A DNA stretch of 19,139 nt, from positions 1 to 19,139 of the forward strand of contig JASLCW010000281.1 of assembly GCA_030151765.1 (NCBI GenBank), given 5' to 3'. A program made the position numbers and the translations under genes. The notes under the pieces were generated by a model. The model saw only the letters and a program-made list of their open reading frames with translations, did no database searches and was not told the origin of the DNA. The stretch is from Marmoricola sp. (GTDB lineage Bacteria > Actinomycetota > Actinomycetes > Propionibacteriales > Nocardioidaceae). Positions within the stretch are counted from its first letter, which is position 1, and each line of letters begins with the position of its first letter. This document shows, one piece after another, positions 7,708 through 14,647 of this stretch.

Positions 7708-10700
7708 CTACTCCCCGAACAGCGCGCGTACGTCGTCCGCGCCGATGGCGGCCTCGGCGATTCCCTCCCCCGACATCACCTGCGCGAAGAGGCGGGACTT
7801 GCGCTCCTTGAGCGCCATCACCTTGTCCTCGATCGTGTCGCTGGCGACGAGGCGATAGACCATGACCGGTCGTTGCTGACCGATGCGGTGCGCCCGGTCG
7901 ATGGCCTGCGCCTCGGTCGCCGGGTTCCACCACGGGTCGAGCACGAAGACGTAGTCGGCCTCGGTCAGGGTCAGGCCGGTACCACCGGCCTTGAGACTGA
8001 TCAGGAAGGCCGGCGCGGCACCGGACCTGAAGTCGTCGATCACCCGATCCCGATTGCGGGTGGCGCCGTCGAGATAGCAGTGGTCGATGCCGGCCTCGTC
8101 GAGGCGCGCCCGCACCCGGCCGAGGAAGCCGGTGAACTGGCTGAAGACGAGAGCCCGATGGCCCTCGCCGGCGAGCTCGGCGAGGTGCTCGACGAGCACG
8201 TCGATCTTGGCCGAGCCGACCTTCTCGTAGGCCTCGTCGACAAGCGCGGCGTCCAGGCTGAGCTGGCGCAACCGGGTGAGGGAGCGGAAGATCGCGACTC
8301 GATTGTGCTCGAAGTCCTCGACCAGGCCCATCACATTCTGCCGCTCTCGCTGCAGGTGGGTGTCGTAGATGCCGCGGTGCTGGTCGCCGAGCGTCACCGC
8401 CAGCACCTGGTCCTGCTTGGGCGGGAGTTCGGGTGCGACGAGCTCCTTGGTACGACGCAGCAGGAAGGGCCTGATCCGGCGACGGAAGCGGGCCAGCGTG
8501 ACCTGGTCCCCACGTTCGATCGGCCGTACGACGGACTCGCGGAAGCGTGCCGGCGACGGGTACATGCCGGGTGCGACCACCGACAGCAGGGACCACATCT
8601 CCATCAACCGGTTCTCGAAGGGGGTTCCGGTCAGGGCGATGCGGAAGGGCGCGTCGATCGCCCGGACGGACCGATAGACGCGGGAGCGGTGGTTCTTGAT
8701 CTGCTGGGCCTCGTCGAGCACCAGGCCGCCCCAGGCCTGCTCGGCGTACGCCTCTTCCTCGAGACGGAGCAGGGTGTAGGAGGTGACCACGATGTCGCAG
8801 GTGCCGGCCAGGTCGGCGATCGACTTGTCCCGACGGGCCTTCGTCGACGTGACCGCCCCCACGCTGAGGCCCGGTGCGTGACGAGCCGCCTCCAGGGCCC
8901 AGTTGCCGACGACGCTGGTGGGCGCCACCACGAGGAAGGGGCCGGCACCGCGACTCCGGGCATGGGTGACCACCGCGAGGGTCTGGAGGGTCTTGCCCAG
9001 GCCCATGTCGTCGGCCAGGATCCCGCCGAGCCCGGACTCCCAGAGGAAGGTCAGCCAGGCGGCGCCCTGCTGTTGATAGGGCCGCAGCGTGCTCGCGAGA
9101 CCGGAGGTGTCGACCTCGGGGAGACCGACGAAGTCCTTGAGGGCACGGGCCGAACGCACCCAGGAGGCAGCCGCCTCGGCGACCACGCCGAGCTCGTCGA
9201 CGTCACCCCAGAGCCCGACATCGGAACGGCCGACGCGCAGTCGCTCGCCCTCCTGGTCGGACATCTCCCCGGCCGCGGCGACCAGCTCGGCCAGGCGATG
9301 CAATGACGGGTGATCGGTCGGCACGTGCAGCCCGCTGTGCAGGACGATCATCTTCGCGCGACGGGTGAGCGCCTCGAGGATCATGCCGAGCGCGACCTGA
9401 TGGCCGTCGACCCGCACCAGCACCTCGAGGTCCAGCCAGTCGGTGCGCTCGGAGGCGGCCTCGTCGCCGAGCTCGAAGCTGATCTCGGGCTCCCCCTCGG
9501 CCAGCCGGTAGTCGACCGGCGTGCCTGTCTCGATCAGCTGATAGCCCACACCCGCGCGTAACGCCGGCAGGCCCTCGGCCACGAAGTCGAGCAGGTCGTC
9601 GGACCGCAGGCGCGTTTCCGCACGCAGCCGCCGACTCGTGTCGCAGAGCAGTCCGGCGGCCGACGGAGGCAGTTTCAGCGCGGCCAGGATCTCGTCCTCG
9701 AGCGCCGGCCTCCGGGTCATCGTCAGGCCCTCGCCCGAGTCGATGCCGTAGCGGCGCGCACCGCGCCGGCCGGCGTACTCCCAGAGGGCGCGTACGACGA
9801 TCGCGCCCGCTTCGCTCCAGTCGATCTCGATCGTCAGACGCGGCGGCGCCTCCTCCACCAGGACGACGGATCCGTCGCGCGAGGTCGTCGGCACATGCCG
9901 GCGCAGACGTGGCAGGAAGTCGTCGTCGAACTCCTCACGACTGGCCGCGGGCACGCGCACGGTCGGCGTCTTGCGCAGGAAGTGCTTGAGGTGCTCGGGC
10001 AGGCGATCGCGAAGCGGCGCGAGGGTGAGTGCGAACTCGGCCTGACGGCGCGGCCCGGTCTCCCCTGCCGGAGTGAGGGCGAGGACTCCGTGGGGACGGG
10101 CGCCGATCAGCACGATGTCACCGACGGGCCACGCCTCGGTCTGGTCCTCCACGCGGAAGTCGAGGACCAGCTCGCCTTCGTCCTCGGTCAGGTCGGCGCT
10201 GAGCCGCATCGGCTCCGAACGCACGTCGACGTCGACCACGCCGGTGCCCGCGACCAGCTGCACGCCCGTGTCGAGCACGTGCCGCAGGGCCGGCCAGAAC
10301 ATCGGATTGGCGCCACCCAGGTCGGGCACCCCGCCGTACGACGTGCCCATCGCGACCTGGAGGCGGCTCAGTGCGGCCACTTGGTCCGGCTCGACGGACT
10401 TGTCCCAGGTCAGGCCGGGGAGATCCTTCCAGTTGCAGCCGGTGGTGATCCACTTGCCGAGCTTGCCCACCTGGACCGGTCGCAGGCTGATCGAGCGCAT
10501 CACCTCGTCGTTCCACCGGTGCCGCGACTGACTCACCTCGAAGCGCAGTCCGAGCGCGGCCCTCACCACCGGCGGCCGGGCATCGAGGTCGAGCGCGTCG
10601 AGGGCATCGGCGAGGCCGCTGCTCCAGTCGTCGCCGGGGAGGGCGCCGCCGGCCTGTGCCGCGATCATCAGCGCGGCCGCGTGCTTGCAGTTGAGTTGCA

Positions 10701-10935
10701 CCGGACAGGTGCAGGTCGCCCAGATCTCCGGACCCCTCCGGGTCGGCTCGACCCGGACATAGGCCCGATAGGGGACCGCCGCGCCACCGGAGACCGATCC
10801 GCGGATGTCGAGGCGCTCACCGTCCGCCTCGACGTGGTGCTCGATCACGTGGCCGCTGGTGGCGTACTCGCGGCCGCGCTGCATCGTCACCGTGCCGAAG
10901 CGGCGGTCGAGGTCAGCGGTGGAGATCTCGACCAC
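7708..10935 (-). CDS. SWIM zinc-finger SNF2-family ATPase
   Basis: 1075 residues from GTG 10935, with GGAGG about 6 bases upstream on the minus strand. The N-terminus holds a SWIM zinc finger, CTCPVQLNCKH (C75, C77, C83, H85), implicated in DNA or protein binding. A long linker region of about 500 residues follows, then the SNF2 ATPase: Walker A LADDMGLGKTLQ (K648), motif II VLDEAQQIKN (D741), LTGTPFEN, and in the C-terminal lobe LKAGGTGLTLTEADYVFVLD and QAIDRAHRIGQQ. This SWIM-SNF2 architecture is widespread in actinobacteria and is thought to translocate on dsDNA and remodel DNA-protein complexes; the specific role is unknown. It is intact and belongs to a different subfamily from the partial SNF2 gene at 1-2127. 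The upstream gap to the DUF2231 gene is 77 bases and carries a GACCC/GGGTC hairpin near 10960. Confidence 0.95.
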   Translation of the reverse strand: MVEISTADLDRRFGTVTMQRGREYATSGHVIEHHVEADGERLDIRGSVSGGAAVPYRAYVRVEPTRRGPEIWATCTCPVQLNCKHAAALMIAAQAGGALPGDDWSSGLADALDALDLDARPPVVRAALGLRFEVSQSRHRWNDEVMRSISLRPVQVGKLGKWITTGCNWKDLPGLTWDKSVEPDQVAALSRLQVAMGTSYGGVPDLGGANPMFWPALRHVLDTGVQLVAGTGVVDVDVRSEPMRLSADLTEDEGELVLDFRVEDQTEAWPVGDIVLIGARPHGVLALTPAGETGPRRQAEFALTLAPLRDRLPEHLKHFLRKTPTVRVPAASREEFDDDFLPRLRRHVPTTSRDGSVVLVEEAPPRLTIEIDWSEAGAIVVRALWEYAGRRGARRYGIDSGEGLTMTRRPALEDEILAALKLPPSAAGLLCDTSRRLRAETRLRSDDLLDFVAEGLPALRAGVGYQLIETGTPVDYRLAEGEPEISFELGDEAASERTDWLDLEVLVRVDGHQVALGMILEALTRRAKMIVLHSGLHVPTDHPSLHRLAELVAAAGEMSDQEGERLRVGRSDVGLWGDVDELGVVAEAAASWVRSARALKDFVGLPEVDTSGLASTLRPYQQQGAAWLTFLWESGLGGILADDMGLGKTLQTLAVVTHARSRGAGPFLVVAPTSVVGNWALEAARHAPGLSVGAVTSTKARRDKSIADLAGTCDIVVTSYTLLRLEEEAYAEQAWGGLVLDEAQQIKNHRSRVYRSVRAIDAPFRIALTGTPFENRLMEMWSLLSVVAPGMYPSPARFRESVVRPIERGDQVTLARFRRRIRPFLLRRTKELVAPELPPKQDQVLAVTLGDQHRGIYDTHLQRERQNVMGLVEDFEHNRVAIFRSLTRLRQLSLDAALVDEAYEKVGSAKIDVLVEHLAELAGEGHRALVFSQFTGFLGRVRARLDEAGIDHCYLDGATRNRDRVIDDFRSGAAPAFLISLKAGGTGLTLTEADYVFVLDPWWNPATEAQAIDRAHRIGQQRPVMVYRLVASDTIEDKVMALKERKSRLFAQVMSGEGIAEAAIGADDVRALFGE

Positions 10936-11012
10936 CCCGCACCTCCGTCACGTCACCCGACCCTGCTCGGGTCAAACCTAACGGGGTGCGGGGACAGTCT
11001 CGTACGGTCAGC

Positions 11013-11477
11013 TCACTTCGAGGTGACCTGGTCACCCCACGCGGCCCGGGCGCCGGAGTCGCCCACGCGGTAGACCTGCACACCGGCAGCCAGGGCGGCC
11101 ACGACGCTCAGTGCCGCGACGGCAGCCAGCGGCCCACCCCCGATGCCGGCCGAGCCGCCCCGACCACGACGAGCCAGCACGACCAGAAGTACGTCGAGGA
11201 CGAGCAACGGCAGGGCGAACCAGATCAGCTGGTCGCCGAGCTGTGCGTGCTTGCCGGGGTCACCCACGTGGCGCTCCAGGGCCTCGCCGCTGGAGGTGGC
11301 GACGGGAATCAGCACGGTGGCGACCGCCGTGCAGGCGACAACCAGGTGCCCGTAACGCAGCCGCCATGCCGGTCGCAGCGCGATCGCGACGGTCCCGAGA
11401 ATCGCGACGGGCAGCAGCACGACGACCGCATGCACCACGAGGGGATGGATCGGCAAACCGTTGATCAGGTCGAACAT
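11013..11477 (-). CDS. DUF2231-type integral membrane protein
   Basis: 154 residues from ATG 11477; GGAGG lies about 10 bases upstream. The N-terminus MFDLINGLPIHPLVVHAVVVLLPVA carries the IHPLxVHxPxxLL element typical of DUF2231. Four hydrophobic segments are visible: after IHPLVVH, around LVVACTAVATVLIPVA, around LIWFALPLLVLDVLLVVLA and around LAAVAALSVVAALAAGV. The histidines around GEALERHVG and GKHAQLGDQ are usual in the family, which has been suggested to have redox or heme links, unproven here. A longer frame beginning at 11549 exists, but the upstream 24 residues look non-coding. The gene is divergent from the WYL pair. Confidence 0.85.
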   Translation of the reverse strand: MFDLINGLPIHPLVVHAVVVLLPVAILGTVAIALRPAWRLRYGHLVVACTAVATVLIPVATSSGEALERHVGDPGKHAQLGDQLIWFALPLLVLDVLLVVLARRGRGGSAGIGGGPLAAVAALSVVAALAAGVQVYRVGDSGARAAWGDQVTSK

Positions 11478-11618
11478 CTTTCGGGGCCCTCCAGTCGTTT
11501 GTTTGCCGCAAGATTGACGACTCTCCCTGTACACAACCTGAAGAGACACTCATCGGCTGCCTCGAACGTGCACACTTGGCCCGTGAATGCACCGCCCGGA
11601 CGCGATCAGCGAGAACCC
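11478..11618. promoter_or_regulatory. Divergent promoter region between the DUF2231 gene and the WYL pair
   Basis: This 141-base gap must hold promoters for both directions. TTGACG near 11513 on the plus strand looks like a -35, but no -10 stands out at 17 bases. The segment GAACGTGCACACTTG just before GTG 11583 contains the palindrome GTGCAC and could be a regulatory site or part of an extended -10. No box is confidently assigned. Confidence 0.3.
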
Positions 11619-12497
11619 ATGGAACGCCTCGTCCGGCTGGCGATGGTCCTGCACCACGCCGGTCAGGAGGGGGTGCCGGCCGCGACCCTGGTCACGGTCG
11701 CCGGATTCGAGGGCGGCGCCGACGCCGGCAGCCAGCTGGCGCGGGAGCTGCGCCACATGCGCAATGTCGGCTGGCAGATCGACAACATCGCGGCGCCCGG
11801 CGACGACGCTCGCTACCGGATGACCAGCGTGGACACCAGGATCCGGCTCCGGCTGAGCGATCCCCAGCAGGCAGCCCTGCGCCGGGCGGCGATCCTCGCC
11901 GATCGCACCGACCTCGCCGATCGCCTGGGCCTCTCCCCCGAGACCATGCCGGCCGACCCCGCCGCGGCACTGGCCGCCTCCATCGATGACGGCGCGCTCG
12001 AAACCGTACTGCGCGCGGTCCAGCAGCACTGCCTGCTCCGCTTCAGGTACAAGGGCTCCCAGCGTGTGGTGCATCCCGGCTCGGTCCGCGCCACCAACCG
12101 AACTTGGCACCTGCGCGCCCTCGAGGACGGCGACGACCGGGTCAAGGACTTCGTCGTCTCCCGGATGAGCGAGGTCGCCGCGGATGCCCCCGACACCGCA
12201 CGCACCGTCTCGGCGACCAGCCATCCCGGACTCGACCCGATGACCTGGGAGATCGACGAACCGATCGAGGTGACCCTCCGTTCGGCCACCGACTATGCGC
12301 CCGACGTACGCCGCTGGCTCGGCGAGACCATCGCGGAGACGGAGGACGGCGACGAGACCGAGTTCCTCCTCCGGGTGACCAATCGCGCGGGCCTGCGCTC
12401 CCGGCTCTATCAGCTCGACGACCGGGTCCGGGTGATCGGACCGCCGGAGATCGTGAACGAGATCGTCGACGAGCTCTCCGCGATGGCAGGGATCTGA
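11619..12497 (+). CDS. WYL-domain transcriptional regulator, PafB-like (first of pair)
   Basis: 292 residues from ATG 11619. An in-frame GTG at 11583 would add 12 polar residues and could serve a leaderless message; neither start has a good ribosome site. The N-terminal HTH-like region starts at MERLVRLAMVL. The WYL domain follows from about residue 130 (LLRFRYKGSQ, HPGSVRATNRTWHLRALE, VSRMSEV), then a C-terminal WCX-like region ending in DELSAMAGI. The signature tripeptide is WHL rather than WYL. The next gene overlaps it by one base (TGATG). The tandem arrangement resembles PafB-PafC, which jointly activate DNA-damage genes in mycobacteria. Here, however, no tatA-tatC or proteasome genes follow, so this may be a paralogous pair. 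WYL domains are thought to sense nucleic acid or nucleotide ligands. Confidence 0.85.
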   Translation: MERLVRLAMVLHHAGQEGVPAATLVTVAGFEGGADAGSQLARELRHMRNVGWQIDNIAAPGDDARYRMTSVDTRIRLRLSDPQQAALRRAAILADRTDLADRLGLSPETMPADPAAALAASIDDGALETVLRAVQQHCLLRFRYKGSQRVVHPGSVRATNRTWHLRALEDGDDRVKDFVVSRMSEVAADAPDTARTVSATSHPGLDPMTWEIDEPIEVTLRSATDYAPDVRRWLGETIAETEDGDETEFLLRVTNRAGLRSRLYQLDDRVRVIGPPEIVNEIVDELSAMAGI

Positions 12498-13474
12498 TGG
12501 CCACCCCGAAATATGTCCAGCGGATCGCCCGGCTGCCCGAGGTCTTCGAGGTACTCGCCGCGCACCCCGGCGGCATGTCCGTGGCCGCCCTCGCCACCCG
12601 GCTCGGCGTGAACACCGAGGAACTGCACACCGATCTGCTCGCCTTCTACGCCGCCGATGTCAGCCCGGTCCTGCTCGGACTGTCCCGACCGGCCGGCATC
12701 GAGTTCTTCGGCCCGGAGGGCGAGGTCGAGCCGGCAGAGGCGGAGATGGTGCGGCTGAGCGACGAGCGACCCGCCGAGGAGATCGGTGTCGAACACGTCG
12801 ATGCCGGCGAGCTCGCGCTCATCTACACCGCGGCCGTCGCCCTCGCGGAGATCGAGCCGGACAATGCCGATCTCGGCGCCGCGATCGAGGTGCTCACCGA
12901 AGCGGTCTTCGGCGACGAGAAGCCGGCCCACCGGCCGTCCTCCTGGCATCGTCCGGTCGAGGCACTGCGTGAGGCCGTCGCGCAACGACGCAGGGTTCGA
13001 ATCAGGTACTCGCGCTCGTGGCATCGCGGTGTCATCGACCGGGTCGTCGATCCCTATCGGCTGATCCAGACGCGGCGCGGCTGGGAGGTCGACGCCGGAC
13101 CGGTCGACGCCGACGGCAACCTGCGCACCTATCTCGTCGGCAACATCCGCGAGATCGAGGTGCTCGAGGAGGACTTCGAGGATCCCGCCCGTCTCGGCTC
13201 CCTGCTCGCGGCGCAGCGGGAGACCGCTCGCGTCCGAGTTCGGATCCCCCATGCCGCGCGCTGGGCGGCGGACTTCCATGCCGAGCAGGTGGGCGTCGTC
13301 GACAACGACGAGTTCACCACGACCCTCGACCTGGACCTGCTGCCGCCGGTTCGCGACCGCCTCGGTCTCTTCCTGCTGGCCGCCGGCATCGACGCACAGG
13401 TGCTCGACCCTCCGGCCCTGGTCGCGGCCGGACCCGAACTCGCCGCCCGGCTGCTGGAGCACTACCGGAGCTGA
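12497..13474 (+). CDS. WYL-domain transcriptional regulator, PafC-like (second of pair)
   Basis: 325 residues; the ATG overlaps the stop of the upstream WYL gene. The N-terminal winged-helix region contains MSVAALATRLGVNTEELHTDL. The WYL domain begins near VRIRYSRSWH, with RVVDPYRLIQTRRGWEVDA in place of the usual PxxLxxxxGxWYLxA, so the WYL tripeptide is WEV. A C-terminal WCX-type region ends in LLEHYRS. Overlap with the first gene implies translational coupling and probably a heterodimer, as for PafBC. It ends 6 bases before the convergent stop of vapC, so the two transcription units collide. A specific target cannot be named. Confidence 0.85.
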   Translation: MATPKYVQRIARLPEVFEVLAAHPGGMSVAALATRLGVNTEELHTDLLAFYAADVSPVLLGLSRPAGIEFFGPEGEVEPAEAEMVRLSDERPAEEIGVEHVDAGELALIYTAAVALAEIEPDNADLGAAIEVLTEAVFGDEKPAHRPSSWHRPVEALREAVAQRRRVRIRYSRSWHRGVIDRVVDPYRLIQTRRGWEVDAGPVDADGNLRTYLVGNIREIEVLEEDFEDPARLGSLLAAQRETARVRVRIPHAARWAADFHAEQVGVVDNDEFTTTLDLDLLPPVRDRLGLFLLAAGIDAQVLDPPALVAAGPELAARLLEHYRS

Positions 13475-13480
13475 CCGGAT

Positions 13481-13855
13481 TCAGACGGTGACGATCTCGA
13501 GCGAGCCGAAGGCGCTCAGGCCTTGCGGGTCCGAGGTCATCACGGCCAGTCCTTCCAGGTGCGCATGGAGGGCGACGTGGGCATCGATCACGTCCGAGGT
13601 GCCGGCCAAGCCGCAGAGCACACCGACGGCCCGCGCCGTCTCGTCATCGAGTGGGACGACCCGGACGCCCCTGGCGGAGACGAACCTGCTCATTCGCGCC
13701 TGCCGCGGGCCACCGCGCCATACCTGCGCAAGAGCACCTGCCGGGATGTCGATCGCCAGCCCCTGCCCAGCAGCATCATCGAGGAACTTGATGACAGGTG
13801 CCACGCCACGCTCGACAGCGATCAGGGCGCCCGCATCGAGGCAGTAGCCGTTCAT
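13481..13855 (-). CDS. vapC: PIN-domain toxin, VapC family
   Basis: 124 residues from ATG 13855, which overlaps the antitoxin stop by 4 bases (ATGA). The PIN-domain acidic residues are visible: D7 in YCLDAG, E15, D88 and D91 in GTSDVIDAHV, and D109 in VMTSDP. The mid-protein segment PAGALAQVWRGGPRQ is common in actinobacterial VapC proteins. Family members are Mg-dependent RNases that cleave tRNA or rRNA when freed from VapB. All expected acidic positions appear intact, so the toxin is probably functional. It converges on the WYL pair with only 6 bases between stops. The symbol denotes the family, not a specific orthologue. Confidence 0.85.
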   Translation of the reverse strand: MNGYCLDAGALIAVERGVAPVIKFLDDAAGQGLAIDIPAGALAQVWRGGPRQARMSRFVSARGVRVVPLDDETARAVGVLCGLAGTSDVIDAHVALHAHLEGLAVMTSDPQGLSAFGSLEIVTV

Positions 13856-14112
13856 CGCCGGGCAGCATGCGCCGCCGCTGCTCGCTCCGCGGCCGCCCGT
13901 GCATCCTTGATCCAGGCCTCGTCCTCGGCCGTCAGCGGGGGCAATTCCGCCAGCCATTCCTTGAGCACATCGCCGACATTTTCCTGAACGGGCACCGCCT
14001 CGATCGCGGCGGCGACGTACGCCGAGACCGACTTGGCGCACCCCGCCGCAACGGCCTCGTTGACCTTCTCCACCAGCGCTTCCGGCAGGCTCACGGTGAT
14101 CCGCCTGTTCAT
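13852..14112 (-). CDS. vapB: VapB-type antitoxin
   Basis: 86 residues from ATG 14112. The N-terminus MNRRITVSLPEALVEKVNEAV is a typical ribbon-helix-helix DNA-binding segment. The C-terminal half is acidic then Ala/Arg-rich (LTAEDEAWIKDARAAAERAAAAHAARR in part), as in antitoxins that wrap the toxin. It overlaps vapC by 4 bases, the standard toxin-antitoxin layout. The longer frame to 14265 is not needed: a promoter-like TATGAT lies just before ATG 14112, which suggests a leaderless transcript. The complex is expected to repress its own promoter. Confidence 0.85.
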   Translation of the reverse strand: MNRRITVSLPEALVEKVNEAVAAGCAKSVSAYVAAAIEAVPVQENVGDVLKEWLAELPPLTAEDEAWIKDARAAAERAAAAHAARR

Positions 14113-14148
14113 ACAATGATCATACTCCGGTGTCCGGACGGCGGTCAG
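14113..14148 (-). promoter_or_regulatory. vapBC promoter and candidate operator
   Basis: On the minus strand CTGACC (14148-14143) and TATGAT (14124-14119) are separated by 18 bases and fit -35 and -10 boxes. The -10 lies 6 bases before the vapB ATG, so the message would begin at or next to the start codon. The palindrome ATGATCAT (14116-14123) overlaps the -10, and GTATGA occurs twice 5 bases apart, as expected for autorepression by a VapBC complex. Confidence 0.5.
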
Positions 14149-14155
14149 CGTCACG

Positions 14156-14578
14156 TCAGCACGCCTCCGCCAGGTCATCGGGAGCGACGACGGTGATCTC
14201 GAAGTCATTGGCCAGGTGTACCGGCCAGGGACTCCCGAGTTCCCGGCCGATCGACGCGAGAGCACGCCCCCAGGTCAGGTCGTCCGGCGTACGCAAGCGA
14301 CCACCCGGACGCGCGAAGAGGAAGGCGAAGGAGTACGAGGCGAAGCTCCCCAGCACCTGACGCAGCCCCGAACCGGTCTCGCCGTCCCAGGCGAGCGGCG
14401 CATCGTGGACCGGAACGATGAGCTCGATCCCGCCCACGCGGTTGATCAGCAGGATCCAGAGTTGCGGCTCGTCGAATCCGGGTCGGCCCACCAGCCTCCG
14501 CCAGACATCTTCGAGGCTGGCCTGGTCGACGATCGAGGGCATCTGGTCCGGTGGCAGGAGTTCAGGTATGTCGGTCAT
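14156..14578 (-). CDS. Conserved-looking small protein, function unknown
   Basis: 140 residues from ATG 14578, soluble, with no signal peptide or membrane segment. The layout is an N-terminal helical part (SLEDVWRRLVGRPGFDEPQL), a central hydrophobic strand region (LWILLINRVGGIELIVPV), then SFAFLFARPGGRLRTPDDLTWGRAL and a C-terminal HLANDFEITVVAPDDL. The pattern resembles a group of uncharacterised actinobacterial proteins, which I cannot name. No ribosome site is obvious. It lies 43 bases upstream of vapB on the same strand, and the vapB promoter seems to sit in that gap, so it is probably a separate unit. Confidence 0.65.
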   Translation of the reverse strand: MTDIPELLPPDQMPSIVDQASLEDVWRRLVGRPGFDEPQLWILLINRVGGIELIVPVHDAPLAWDGETGSGLRQVLGSFASYSFAFLFARPGGRLRTPDDLTWGRALASIGRELGSPWPVHLANDFEITVVAPDDLAEAC

Positions 14579-14618
14579 GCGTCACAGGATCACCCGAATC
14601 GCCGCATTCCCGCTTTCG

Positions 14619-14627
14619 TTATCCACA
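14619..14627 (+). other. Perfect DnaA-box match
   Basis: TTATCCACA is identical to the classical high-affinity DnaA box and lies in the 69-base gap between the unknown gene and the PQQ-propeller gene. A single box is not an origin. In GC-rich DNA a perfect A/T-leaning match in an intergenic gap is somewhat unusual, but chance remains likely. Confidence 0.3.
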
Positions 14628-14647
14628 GGCACCCCGGCGCGGGCCCC

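Noticed and set aside
7873..9306. Plus-strand frame of 477 codons opposite the SWIM-SNF2 gene
   Set aside because: Antisense shadow; the SNF2 ATPase motifs on the minus strand are unambiguous.
10919..10932. GTGGAGATCTCGAC near the SWIM-SNF2 start, resembling the GH5 palindrome
   Set aside because: It matches only the left and central part, lacks the right arm and lies inside the first codons of the SNF2 gene; probably chance.
10960..10975. GACCC/GGGTC hairpin as a terminator between the DUF2231 and SWIM-SNF2 genes
   Set aside because: Short stem without T-run; it may equally be part of the SNF2 leader.
12497..13474. Assigning the WYL pair outright as pafB and pafC
   Set aside because: The signature tripeptides differ and the usual neighbouring genes are absent, so the symbols would overstate the evidence.
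14619..14627. Replication origin at the DnaA box
   Set aside because: Only one box, no dnaA, dnaN or AT-rich unwinding region nearby.
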